From Actinobacteria bacterium UBA5176 (GTDB lineage: Bacteria; Actinomycetota; UBA4738), in the NCBI GenBank assembly GCA_002413305.1, contig DHWS01000041.1:12006-34168 (forward strand): a stretch of DNA of 22,163 nt, read 5' to 3'. Shown here in pieces: positions 15,405 to 22,163 of this stretch. Each line of letters begins with the position of its first letter. The first letter of the stretch is position 1. Position numbers and translations under genes: made by a program. Below the pieces are notes generated by a model. It searched no databases. It saw nothing but the letters and a program-made list of their open reading frames with translations, and was not told the origin of the DNA.

Positions 15405-15692
15405 TCAGCGGGGCGGGCAGGCGCACGGGATGGCTCCGCATCGAGGGCAGCCGTGCGCGTACCGGGAGGCCGCCTGGTCCAGGTCGACGCCGGCGATGCT
15501 GGCCACCGACGCGAGCCAGGCCAGCACGTCGCCGACCTCGTGCTCGCGGTTGGCGTCGTCCTCGAGCCGGAGCGCCCTGGCCAGCTCGCCGACCTCTTCG
15601 ACCATCCAGCGGAACGTGCCGTCCACCCCGCGGGCCGCGTCGCGGGTTCGATAGGTCCTCCGGATCACGTCCTGGAACTCGCCCAGCTCCAC
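15405..15692 (-). CDS. MazG-like nucleotide pyrophosphohydrolase with C-terminal cysteine cluster
   Basis: A 95-residue single-domain MazG-type protein, a family that hydrolyses nucleoside triphosphates to monophosphates and protects the nucleotide pool. The magnesium-binding pattern ExxE...ExxD is present as Glu33/Glu36 (EEVGE) and Glu52/Asp55 (EHEVGD). The last 15 residues add Cys82, 85, 90 and 92 (CPRCGAIPCAC), which looks like a small zinc knuckle and is not part of the core fold. The GTG start at 15692 is chosen because the protein then begins at the first helix. A TACACT -10 lies 8 nt upstream, so the gene is probably leaderless. It is the first gene of a two-gene unit with the M55 peptidase. 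Confidence 0.85.
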   Translation of the reverse strand: MELGEFQDVIRRTYRTRDAARGVDGTFRWMVEEVGELARALRLEDDANREHEVGDVLAWLASVASIAGVDLDQAASRYAHGCPRCGAIPCACPPR

Positions 15693-15700
15693 GAGCGGCG

Positions 15701-15706
15701 AGTGTA
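15701..15706 (-). promoter_or_regulatory. -10 element of the mazG-like gene (leaderless)
   Basis: The minus strand reads TACACT, 8 nt before the GTG start at 15692. The spacing resembles that of the SRP RNA promoter, placing the transcript start at or within a base of the start codon. No -35 is evident. Confidence 0.45.
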
Positions 15707-15943
15707 GCGGTCGGACGCTATCCAGACGTTCATCGCCATGGCCCTTCCTGCATCACGGTCAGATCGGGCGACCGTTCCTGATGATGTCGTCGTTCGCGGC
15801 CCGCGATCCTCGTCGCGCGATCAGCGCGTCGACCTCATCGACGACCCGGGGGGTCAGCGGATCCGAGATCCACGCTGCATCGCTATCGGTTGCGAATACG
15901 TCAAACTACAGGCGGCAAGGACGGGCAAGGGAGGCAAACCGTT
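15707..15943. other. Intergenic region between mazG-like gene and sugar operon
   Basis: No start codon-supported gene is visible in these 237 bases. On the minus strand a frame from about 15906 down to a TGA at 15759 has strongly GC-rich third positions and would read like a protein end (PLTPRVVDEVDALIARRG), but it contains no start codon and is preceded by a TAG. It may be a gene remnant or chance. The sugar-operon promoter should lie here, but I could not assign it. Confidence 0.4.
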
Positions 15944-17077
15944 TTGAAGATCCCTGCGGCAAAGGTCGTGTTCGATCCACGGGACATAGCCCGAGTGCAA
16001 GAACTCGTCGCCGAGTCCCTGGAAACGGGTTCTCTCACGCTGGGGCCGGTCACCGGCCGGTTCGAGGAGGAATTCGCCGCACGTCATGGCGCGGCGCATG
16101 CCGTGGCCACCTCGAGCGGGACGTCGGCCCTCGAGATCATGCTCCGAACCGTCGGCGTCGAGGGCGGCGAGGTCGTCCTCCCCACGAATACCTTCTATGC
16201 CACCGCCGCTGCGGTGCTCCACGCCGGCGCCAGGCCCGTGTTCGCCGATATCTCGAGGGACACGTTCGCCCTGTCGGCCGCGACGGCGCGCGCTGCTCTG
16301 AGCCCTGAAACGCGAGCGGTCATCCACGTGCATATCGGCGGAGTCGTCTCTTCCGAGATCCGGGACATCCATGCGCTGTGCGAGGAGCGAGGGATCCCGC
16401 TCCTCGAGGACGCCGCCCACGCCGTCGGATGCAGCTTCGAGGGCCAGTTCGCCGGGACGTTCGGGATCGCCGGAGCCTTCTCGTTCTATCCGACGAAGGT
16501 GGTGACCTCCGGCGAGGGCGGGATGATCCTCACCGACAACGCCGAGCTCCGCGATGAGTACAAGATCTACCGGGACCAGGGGAAGGCGGCCTTCCTCGGG
16601 GGCGAACACGTACGCCTCGGTTCCTCGTGGCGGATGAGCGAGTTCTCCGCGGCGGTCGGGCTCGTCCACCTGGGCCGGATGGACGAAGCGATCGCTTCCC
16701 GCCGCAGAGCGGCACATCGCTACGACGCCGGGCTCGACCCGTTCCCCGGGTTGCGCCCACTGATCCCTCCAGCACCCTCTGTGTGCAACTACTACAAGTA
16801 TGCGGTCATCTTGCCGGGCGATGTGGATCGGGATGTCCTCAAGAAGGTGATGCGCGAGGAGCACGGCGTGTCCCTCTCGGGCGAGGTCTATGCCCTCCCC
16901 CTCCACCTGCAACCGGTTCTCGCGCCGTACGCTCGGAGCGGGCTGCCGGTCGCGGAGGATGTGTGCTCCCGTCACGTGTGTCTTCCCCTCTACACAGGGA
17001 TGACCGACGCGGAGGTGGACCACGTGCTCGGTTCTTTGAAGGCGACGATGCGCGGTCTCACCGACCGCGTGGGCTGA
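15944..17077 (+). CDS. DegT/DnrJ/EryC1 family PLP-dependent sugar aminotransferase
   Basis: A 377-residue aminotransferase of the type that converts a keto-sugar nucleotide to an amino sugar (ArnB, WecE, DesV relatives). SSGTSALEIML (58-68) binds the PLP phosphate. Asp156 in LLEDAAHAVG contacts the ring nitrogen. The Schiff-base Lys185 is in SFYPTKVVTSGEGG. LGSSWRMSEFSAAVG and CNYYKYAVILP follow the family pattern. The start is TTG at 15944: AAGGGAGG lies nine bases upstream, and the protein then begins just before the conserved first helix. The next gene starts 2 nt after its stop, so they form one operon. It acts in the cytosol; the actual sugar is unknown. Confidence 0.92.
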   Translation: MKIPAAKVVFDPRDIARVQELVAESLETGSLTLGPVTGRFEEEFAARHGAAHAVATSSGTSALEIMLRTVGVEGGEVVLPTNTFYATAAAVLHAGARPVFADISRDTFALSAATARAALSPETRAVIHVHIGGVVSSEIRDIHALCEERGIPLLEDAAHAVGCSFEGQFAGTFGIAGAFSFYPTKVVTSGEGGMILTDNAELRDEYKIYRDQGKAAFLGGEHVRLGSSWRMSEFSAAVGLVHLGRMDEAIASRRRAAHRYDAGLDPFPGLRPLIPPAPSVCNYYKYAVILPGDVDRDVLKKVMREEHGVSLSGEVYALPLHLQPVLAPYARSGLPVAEDVCSRHVCLPLYTGMTDAEVDHVLGSLKATMRGLTDRVG

Positions 17078-17079
17078 GC

Positions 17080-18009
17080 ATGCGGGCAGCGGTCATCGGC
17101 GGTTCCGGGTTCATCGGGACCCACGTCGTGGCGAAGCTTCTGGATGCGGGCCACCAGGTCACGGTCGTGGACCGACATGCTCGGCAGGAGTTCCCGGAGG
17201 CGAAGTGCGTGCGTGCGGATGTCCTGGGACCCGGACTCGCCGAGCATCTCGATCAAGCCGAGGTCGTATTCCATCTGGCCGCGGAGGCCGACGTCGACGC
17301 GGGAGCACGCGATCCTCTGGAGATGACCCGGGTCAATGTCCTCGGCACCGCGGCCGCGCTGGAGGCCGCGCGGCAGATCCGTGCTCGAAGGTTCTTTCTG
17401 GCCAGCACGGTGTGGGTGTACGCGGCGGCCGACGGTGTTGACCCCGTCCCGGAGGATGCGGCGCTGCGGCCAGAGGCGGTTGACCACGTCTACACAGCAG
17501 GGAAGATCGCGTGCGAGATGCTGGTGTGCAGCTACCGGCGCTTGTACGGGCTCGACTACACCATCCTCCGCTACGGGATCCCGTACGGTCCGGGCATGCG
17601 GGAGGAACTTGTGATCCACCGGTTCGTACGCCAAGCCCTGGCGGGAGAGGCGATCACCATCTCGGGTGATGGGTCGCAGTACCGCCAGTACGTTTGGGTC
17701 GAAGACCTGGCTGACGCCCACGTCCTGGCTCTGTCCGATGGAGCGCGGAACCAGACGATCGCCCTGGAGGGGACGGAGCCCGTATCGATCCGCGACATCG
17801 CGGAGGCGATCCGAAGTCTGGTCGGCAACGTCGAGATCACGTACCAGCCTCCACGGCCCGGCGATTTCTCCGGACGGAGGATCGAGGCGAGACGCGCCCA
17901 GGAGATCCTCGGATGGAGACCCACCACGACCTTCGCCGAGGGCCTGCGCGAGTACGTCGCGTGGTACCGGCGACGATCTGAGCTCGCCGTCGGCGGCCGC
18001 CCGGCATGA
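17080..18009 (+). CDS. NAD-dependent sugar epimerase/dehydratase (extended SDR)
   Basis: A 309-residue nucleotide-sugar modifying enzyme. The NAD-binding GGSGFIG is at residues 7-13, with the acidic Asp31 that prefers NAD over NADP. FHLAAEADV is at 64-72 and NVLGT at 86-90. The catalytic triad is in STVWVY (109-114) and Tyr138-x3-Lys142 (YTAGK). RYGIPYGPG and QYVWVEDLADAH belong to the sugar-binding half, and the C-terminus GWRPTTTFAEGLREYVAWY is typical of UDP-glucose-4-epimerase-like proteins. The ATG at 17080 comes 2 nt after the aminotransferase stop, and its own stop overlaps the next ATG (ATGA), so the three genes are translationally linked. Together with the aminotransferase it probably makes an amino-sugar nucleotide. 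Confidence 0.92.
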   Translation: MRAAVIGGSGFIGTHVVAKLLDAGHQVTVVDRHARQEFPEAKCVRADVLGPGLAEHLDQAEVVFHLAAEADVDAGARDPLEMTRVNVLGTAAALEAARQIRARRFFLASTVWVYAAADGVDPVPEDAALRPEAVDHVYTAGKIACEMLVCSYRRLYGLDYTILRYGIPYGPGMREELVIHRFVRQALAGEAITISGDGSQYRQYVWVEDLADAHVLALSDGARNQTIALEGTEPVSIRDIAEAIRSLVGNVEITYQPPRPGDFSGRRIEARRAQEILGWRPTTTFAEGLREYVAWYRRRSELAVGGRPA

Positions 18010-19136
18010 CGGCCGCGGCGGGCCGGGCCCGCCCGCATGCACTCATCCTCTCCGGATCCGTGGGGAAGGGACACGACACCGTGGCGGAGGCATGCGCCGA
18101 GGCACTGCAGACCATCGGCGTAGAGACGGACACCGTGGACTGCATGCACATGTTGGGGCCCATCTCGGGGCGGATCAGCGATGGCGTCTTCCGCTCCCTC
18201 ATTGCCGTCCCCGGCCTCTACGACGCGTTCCACTTCACCCAGCTTCGCGGTGGGACCGGGCTCGTCGACGCCATGGACCGAGCCGCCTCGGCCAAGCTCG
18301 CCGAGCCTCTTCGGCGGCTCGTGGAGGATCGATCAGCGGAGCTCATCATCTCGGTCTTCGCAACCGGCGCGGGCGCCGTGGATCGGCTGAAGCGATTCGG
18401 TATGCCCCGCCTGCGATCGATCGTCTATTGCACCGACGCCGTGCCGCACCGGCTGTGGGTTCATCCCAACACCGACCTGTTCCTGGTGACCGACCAGGTC
18501 TCAGCGGCCTTCGTCAGGTCCCACCGTCCCGATGCCCAGATACGCGTGATCCCGGCCGCCGCAAGGCCGGAGTTCGACTCGGTTCCGTCGAGGGCGGATG
18601 CTCGTGATGGGCTGGGTGTACCGGCTGGGGCGACGTGTGCGCTCCTGATGGCCGGTTCCTGGGGGTTGGCCCGGCTGGATCGGATCGCGGACGCACTCGC
18701 CGCCGACGGTTTCGTGGTCCTGGCGGTGGCAGGGACGAACCAGCGATTGGCCAAGAGACTTCGGGCCCTCGCCGCTTCACGCCGCGGACTCGTGGCCTTC
18801 GGGTTCACCCCGCGGATCCCGGAGCTGATGTCGGCGGCAGATGTGGTCATCACGACCCCGGGGGACACCTGCACGGAGGCGCGCTTCCTCGGTCGGCCGC
18901 TTCTGCTCCTCGACACGATCCCGGGCCACGGTCGGGAGAACCTTCAGCTCGAGCTCACGCGGGGACGGGTCGCCGCGACGGTCTCCCGTCCCTCTACGGT
19001 GGTGGCGGCGGCGCGCCGCCTGCTGCAGGAGGTTGCCTCAGCTCCTCCGGCTCCTCACGTCGGGGGAAGGGAGTGGCGCGAGGCGTTCATCGCCGCGATC
19101 TCCTCGGTGGGGACGAACCCGGACCGGGCCTGTTGA
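18006..19136 (+). CDS. GT28-type glycosyltransferase, MGDG-synthase-like
   Basis: A 376-residue glycosyltransferase related to plant monogalactosyldiacylglycerol synthase and bacterial diacylglycerol glucosyltransferase (UgtP). The N-terminal acceptor-binding loop is LSGSVGKGHDTVAEAC (residues 15-30). The nucleotide-sugar half has LLMAGSWGLARLDRIA, FGFTPRIPELMSAADVVIT, then GDTCTEARFLGRPLLLLDTIPGHGRENLQL, equivalent to the GPGTxxEA...PGQExGN motif. It should be a peripheral membrane protein adding a sugar to diacylglycerol or a similar lipid. It starts with an ATGA overlap at the end of the epimerase gene, completing the operon. Its last 82 bases overlap the convergent DMT gene. A soluble-acceptor specificity cannot be excluded. 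Confidence 0.88.
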   Translation: MTAAAGRARPHALILSGSVGKGHDTVAEACAEALQTIGVETDTVDCMHMLGPISGRISDGVFRSLIAVPGLYDAFHFTQLRGGTGLVDAMDRAASAKLAEPLRRLVEDRSAELIISVFATGAGAVDRLKRFGMPRLRSIVYCTDAVPHRLWVHPNTDLFLVTDQVSAAFVRSHRPDAQIRVIPAAARPEFDSVPSRADARDGLGVPAGATCALLMAGSWGLARLDRIADALAADGFVVLAVAGTNQRLAKRLRALAASRRGLVAFGFTPRIPELMSAADVVITTPGDTCTEARFLGRPLLLLDTIPGHGRENLQLELTRGRVAATVSRPSTVVAAARRLLQEVASAPPAPHVGGREWREAFIAAISSVGTNPDRAC

Positions 19137-19966
19137 GTGCGGCCGCGTCGATGGACGGGCGCGAAGACTGAGAGCCCGGCGAGGACTGTCACCAGACCGA
19201 GGCTCAGCACGACCGCGTCGACTCCGTGAGGGAAGCGCTCCCGGTAGAGCGTGAAGCTGACAACGATGGGACCCAGGGTCTCGACCGCCGAGAGCGCCGT
19301 GATGGCGGACGCCGCATTGACACGCTGGAAGGCTCTCTGCACGAGCGCCAGGGCTCCGATCGACAGCCCGACAAGCAGCCATGGCGAGGGACTCTCCGCC
19401 AGCACGACCACCCCCTGGAGTCCGAGGCTCGCCAAGCGGTCACCTATCTCCTTCGTGTAGACGGTGGCGGCCGCGTAGAGCGATCCGGCTGCGAGGCCGA
19501 ACGCGATGCCAGATCGGGCTCGGAGCAGTATCCCAGCGAGCACCACCGCCACCCCGGCCAGCGCGAGCTGCTGGAGCACCGTCAGAGGGTGCCGGGAAGG
19601 AGTGATACCGGCGGCGGCGACAGCGGTGATCACGGCTCCGACCGCCACCAAGGCCACTCCAAGGATCTCGGATGGTCGGTATCGCTCGCCGAGCCATGCC
19701 GCGCCTAGGGCGGCCAGCAGCACGGTTCCCAGCGCGGCTAGGGGAACGACCAGGGCGACCGGAGCGATCGCCAGCCCCACCGCCTGTGCCACCCAAGCGC
19801 CTGCCTCGAGCAGCACCGCGCCCACCCACGACCATCGGGCGAGTAGTCGCAGGAGGACCGTCACGGTCCCGCCCTGGACGCGAACGGCCTGTCGCTTCTG
19901 CATCGCCGAAGAAACGGCGAAGCCGCAACCACTGAGCATTGCGAGGAATGCACCAAGGGCGATCAT
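19055..19966 (-). CDS. DMT/EamA- or NIPA-like multi-pass membrane transporter
   Basis: A 303-residue protein with about nine or ten hydrophobic helices and short loops, typical of the drug/metabolite transporter superfamily. It begins MIALGAFLAMLSGCGFAVSS followed by MQKRQAVRV, resembling the NIPA magnesium-transporter-like branch as well as EamA permeases. LAIAPVALVVPLAALGTVL, then WLGERYRPSEILGVALVAVG, is the EamA-type ending of the first half, and ALVQRAFQRVNAASAITAL belongs to the second. The ATG at 19966 follows GGGAGC. The C-terminal hydrophilic tail reads opposite the end of the glycosyltransferase gene. Divergent from the deacetylase gene. ArnE/ArnF lipid-sugar flippases belong to the same superfamily, but substrate assignment to sugar lipid, ion or metabolite is open. 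Confidence 0.85.
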   Translation of the reverse strand: MIALGAFLAMLSGCGFAVSSAMQKRQAVRVQGGTVTVLLRLLARWSWVGAVLLEAGAWVAQAVGLAIAPVALVVPLAALGTVLLAALGAAWLGERYRPSEILGVALVAVGAVITAVAAAGITPSRHPLTVLQQLALAGVAVVLAGILLRARSGIAFGLAAGSLYAAATVYTKEIGDRLASLGLQGVVVLAESPSPWLLVGLSIGALALVQRAFQRVNAASAITALSAVETLGPIVVSFTLYRERFPHGVDAVVLSLGLVTVLAGLSVFAPVHRRGRTQQARSGFVPTEEIAAMNASRHSLPPT

Positions 19967-19991
19967 GTGCTGTGCTCCCGACCTGTTGGTC

Positions 19992-20015
19992 CTGATCTGA
20001 TCCGGCCCTGATCCG
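19992..20015. promoter_or_regulatory. Tandem CTGATC repeats in a divergent intergenic region
   Basis: CTGATCCG occurs at 19997-20004 and 20008-20015, 11 bp apart (one helical turn), with a further CTGATC at 19992-19997. The repeats lie in the 79-bp gap between the divergent DMT and deacetylase genes and may be an operator. No binding protein is known. Confidence 0.3.
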
Positions 20016-20045
20016 AGACTAACGCCCTCCGCTAACGGAACGAGC

Positions 20046-20843
20046 ATGATGGGTGGAATGGGGGGATCGGACGGAGATCGCAAGGGTACCGCGATGCTGC
20101 GGCGGGCGGGGACCGTCGCAGCGCTCGGGCTGCCCTACTGGGGGGTGTCGGTCGCTGCGGCTCCCGGAGCCAGCGCGCTGCTGGGCAGGTGGGTCTTGTA
20201 CCGCGGAACCCCCGATCAGGGGCTCGCGCTGACGTTCGACGACGGACCGGATCCCGAGTACACGCCCGCGTTCCTCGATGCGCTCGGCGATCGCCGGGCC
20301 ACGTTCTTCGTACTGGGGGAGCGGGTTCGAAGGTGGCCCGAACTGACCAGGAGATTGGTGAACGAGGGACACGAGGTGGCTTGCCACGGCGACTCCCATC
20401 GGCACCTGGCCGCGATGGGCCCGCGGAGGACCGAGGTGGACCTGCGCCGGGCCCACGCGTCGATCGCAGAGGTGACGGGCCGGGCACCGCGCTTCTACCG
20501 GCCACCCTACGGCGTGTTCAACCTGGCGGCGTGGACGGCCGCGCCGAGGCTGGGCATGCGACGCACACTGTGGTCGGCCTGGGCGAAGGACTGGCGACGA
20601 CGCGCGACTCCCCAGCTCATCGCAGCCCGTTCCCTGGCCGGCGCCCAGCCGGGCGCCATCCTGCTGCTGCACGACGCGGACGGAAGTCCTGGGGCCCCGG
20701 CTCGGACGCTCCAGGCGCTTCCGGCGATCCTCGAAGGCATCCGTCGGCGCGGGATCGAGCTCGTCACGTTGAGCGACCTGGCGTCGGGCGAACCGGGTGC
20801 TAGCCACTCGGGGCGTTCTTCGCCGTCCTCGGGCACCGGCTGA
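20046..20843 (+). CDS. NodB-family polysaccharide deacetylase
   Basis: A 265-residue carbohydrate esterase family 4 protein, removing N- or O-acetyl (or formyl) groups from glycans or lipid-linked sugars. The NodB motifs are in order: TFDDGPD (residues 63-69), HGDSHRHL (114-121, zinc histidines), RPPYG (152-156), a WSAWAKDW segment and LLLHDAD near residue 202. A hydrophobic segment at about 20-47 suggests a membrane anchor or signal, placing the domain outside the cell. Several in-frame starts exist: ATG at 20046, 20049 and 20058, and one at 20094 preceded by AAGGG. I list the first, but 20094 is a serious alternative. It is divergent from the DMT gene and close to the amino-sugar operon, so a role in the same surface glycan is plausible. 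Confidence 0.92.
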   Translation: MMGGMGGSDGDRKGTAMLRRAGTVAALGLPYWGVSVAAAPGASALLGRWVLYRGTPDQGLALTFDDGPDPEYTPAFLDALGDRRATFFVLGERVRRWPELTRRLVNEGHEVACHGDSHRHLAAMGPRRTEVDLRRAHASIAEVTGRAPRFYRPPYGVFNLAAWTAAPRLGMRRTLWSAWAKDWRRRATPQLIAARSLAGAQPGAILLLHDADGSPGAPARTLQALPAILEGIRRRGIELVTLSDLASGEPGASHSGRSSPSSGTG

Positions 20844-21063
20844 TCGAGAACGTTCAGCCCTCGACGAACGTCTTTAGGTTAGCCCCGGGCCCATCCAGCG
20901 TGCGCGGTAGCACCCTCGAGGTACGGCCGAGGAGCTCTCGACGATCGACGCCGGTGATTCTGGGGGCTAGCTAGGCTCGAACGTTGTGCTGACCTGCGAA
21001 AACGCTCAGAGTCGGGGGACCGTTGCGGCCCGGGTCAGACGCTCTAACGCGTTTGCCTTCTAT
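20844..21063. other. Non-coding stretch between deacetylase and phosphoesterase genes
   Basis: I find no gene in this stretch. A palindrome GAACGTTC lies near 20849, and several short C/G inverted repeats follow. On the minus strand a bit of sequence near 20980-20990 (CGTTCGAGCC) resembles a tRNA T-arm, but no tRNA cloverleaf surrounds it. Open frames on both strands are short and broken by stops. It may hold regulatory sequence or the remnant of a lost gene. Confidence 0.5.
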
Positions 21064-21091
21064 GCGGCCCTAAGGAAAGGGCGACGGCCGC
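21064..21091 (-). terminator. Hairpin downstream of the phosphoesterase gene
   Basis: GCGGCC (21064-21069) pairs with GGCCGC (21086-21091), 9 nt beyond the stop codon at 21101 on the minus strand. An alternative inner stem, GCCC with GGGC, is possible. No T-tract follows, so it may be Rho-dependent or simply stabilise the 3' end. Confidence 0.4.
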
Positions 21092-21100
21092 TCCCCGGCA

Positions 21101-22163
21101 TCAGGTCGGGTCGTTCAGGTCCGGCGGGTGCGCTCTGATCCAGCCGAGCTCCCAGCGAGGGATTCGGTGGTGCGCGAGCGGAACGGGGGCGATCGGCGCC
21201 TGGGTGTAGTCGAAGCCCTGCGAGAAGTCGTAGGCGCCGGCATCGGCGCTCGTGAGCGCTGGGAGCCCGAAGGTGTGCTCCGCGTAGGCCAGCATCGAGG
21301 CGAACGATGCCTGGGTGGAATCGGTGTAGCCGGCCCGGGCGTAGGGGCTCACGATGATCATGGGCTCGCGGATCCCGAAGCCGGCCGGGGGCGGGACGTG
21401 GTCGTAGAAGCATCCACAGTCGTCGAAGGTGATGAAGATTGCCGTCGATCTCCACTCGGGGCCGTTTTCGATCGCGCTCACTACCGATCCCACCCAATTG
21501 TCCGCGGCCAGCATCGAGTAACCGTTGTGGCCGGAGTTCGGGCCGGATGGCTGTACGAAGGAGAGATTCGGAAGGTTCCCGCTCGCGGCGTCCGCGAGCA
21601 CCTGCGTCGAGGGAACCAGGTCATTGAACTGGGGCCCGTAGATACAGTCGGCGAAGTACGGGCAGGCTGCCCATAGGTAGCCGGTGCCCTGCTGCACCGA
21701 GGTGCCGCCGGCGTAGACGCGCCACGGGAGGCCCGCGGCGTCCGCCCGGTCCAGGATCGTGGGGACCCAGCTCACCGGCGAGGCCTTGAAGGGACCGGAG
21801 CCGTCCTGGCGGGGCACGCATGCCGGCACGGAGGTCGGTGGCCCGGTCGCGCTCCACGGAGCCTGCCCGTTGCTGTCGCACCCCCAGCCGGGCGCGGCCT
21901 GGCCGGGGGGTGCCGGGAAGGGATTGTCGCCGGTGAAGTTATCGGTCTGACCGGCCAGCAGATCCAGATGCGACCCGAAGCTCGCCATGAGGCCCTGCGC
22001 GAAGGTCGCATCGGAGACGGCGAAACCGCGGGCCAGCGCCGCGATGTTGGGGATCTGGGACGGCTGGTACTGCGTGTAGCACGCGTAGCTGGTGGAGCTG
22101 TCGCACCCGGCGAGCTTCGAGAACCCGTCCATCTTGCCGCCGTCGACGGCGGTGGTCTGGCCC
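21101..22163 (-). CDS. Phospholipase C / acid phosphatase family phosphoesterase (PF04185), 5' end cut off
   Basis: The last 353 residues of a phosphoesterase related to phospholipase C and AcpA acid phosphatases; the frame runs off the window edge, so the N-terminus with the catalytic nucleophile region and any signal peptide is missing. Visible family motifs are GGKMDGF at the very start, then IPNIAALARGFAVSD and SHLDLLAGQ. Next come SFVQPSGPNSGHNGYS and AIFITFDDCGCFYDHVPPP (usually FDEHGGFYDHVPPP), with REPMIIVSPYARAGY and FASMLAYAEHTFGLPAL at the end. The exchange of EHGG for DCGC is a subgroup variant that adds two cysteines. A secreted phosphatase or phospholipase is likely; substrate is unknown. 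Confidence 0.9.
   Translation of the reverse strand, partial: GQTTAVDGGKMDGFSKLAGCDSSTSYACYTQYQPSQIPNIAALARGFAVSDATFAQGLMASFGSHLDLLAGQTDNFTGDNPFPAPPGQAAPGWGCDSNGQAPWSATGPPTSVPACVPRQDGSGPFKASPVSWVPTILDRADAAGLPWRVYAGGTSVQQGTGYLWAACPYFADCIYGPQFNDLVPSTQVLADAASGNLPNLSFVQPSGPNSGHNGYSMLAADNWVGSVVSAIENGPEWRSTAIFITFDDCGCFYDHVPPPAGFGIREPMIIVSPYARAGYTDSTQASFASMLAYAEHTFGLPALTSADAGAYDFSQGFDYTQAPIAPVPLAHHRIPRWELGWIRAHPPDLNDPT

Noticed and set aside
20975..20995. A tRNA gene or phage attachment site on the minus strand near the T-arm-like sequence
   Set aside because: No acceptor stem, D-arm or anticodon arm can be drawn, and no integrase gene is nearby.
1..22163. CRISPR arrays, insertion sequences and toxin-antitoxin or defence systems
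   Set aside because: No regularly spaced repeats, terminal inverted repeats, transposase, nuclease or toxin-like small gene pairs were seen.

Overview
The window is 22 kb of very GC-rich (roughly 68-70 %), densely coding bacterial DNA with short intergenic gaps. I see no insertion sequence, phage gene, tRNA, CRISPR array or origin. Deep-branching Actinomycetota is the best guess. Reasons: lysC and asd share a GTGA overlap, aspartokinase has an internal beta-subunit start, several genes look leaderless, GTG/TTG starts are used, and MerR/TetR, DegV, dodecin and PhoD-type secreted phosphatases occur together. The SRP RNA is the large, Alu-containing type, unlike the short 4.5S RNA usual in Streptomyces. 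This is inference; no 16S gene or phylogeny is available.

Layout. (1) 92-3110: a fused MerR-TetR regulator (-), a divergent DegV lipid-binding protein with dodecin (+), then a branched-chain aminotransferase (-). (2) 3156-5768: the SRP RNA gene, dnaX and recR; the ybaB gene that usually sits between dnaX and recR is absent. (3) 5779-8853: an MFS exporter (-), then divergently a second, canonical DegV/FakB and a PlsY-like membrane protein with decayed catalytic motifs. (4) 8905-11210: aspartokinase and aspartate-semialdehyde dehydrogenase. (5) 11331-14504: two exported proteins, a PhoD-type phosphatase and an unrecognised lipoprotein. (6) 14536-15692 (-): a MazG-like pyrophosphatase and an M55 D-aminopeptidase. 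(7) 15944-20843: a surface-sugar block of DegT aminotransferase, NAD-dependent epimerase and GT28 glycolipid-type glycosyltransferase in one tight operon, with a convergent DMT-type membrane protein and a NodB polysaccharide deacetylase. (8) 21101-22163 (-): a secreted phosphoesterase (PF04185) cut by the window edge.

How the genes may work together. DegV/FakB proteins carry fatty acids to a kinase, and the acyl-phosphate is used by PlsX/PlsY, so DegV2 plus the PlsY-like protein suggests a lipid acylation module. Block 7 repeats the enzyme classes of the Gram-negative arn (aminoarabinose-lipid A) pathway, but with a diacylglycerol-type glycosyltransferase. I propose it as a candidate amino-sugar glycolipid system. 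The SRP RNA fixes the -10 to +1 distance for this genome (TATACT, 7 nt, then G). Applied elsewhere, that ruler predicts several leaderless mRNAs and one leaderless 20-codon upstream ORF ahead of DegV2.
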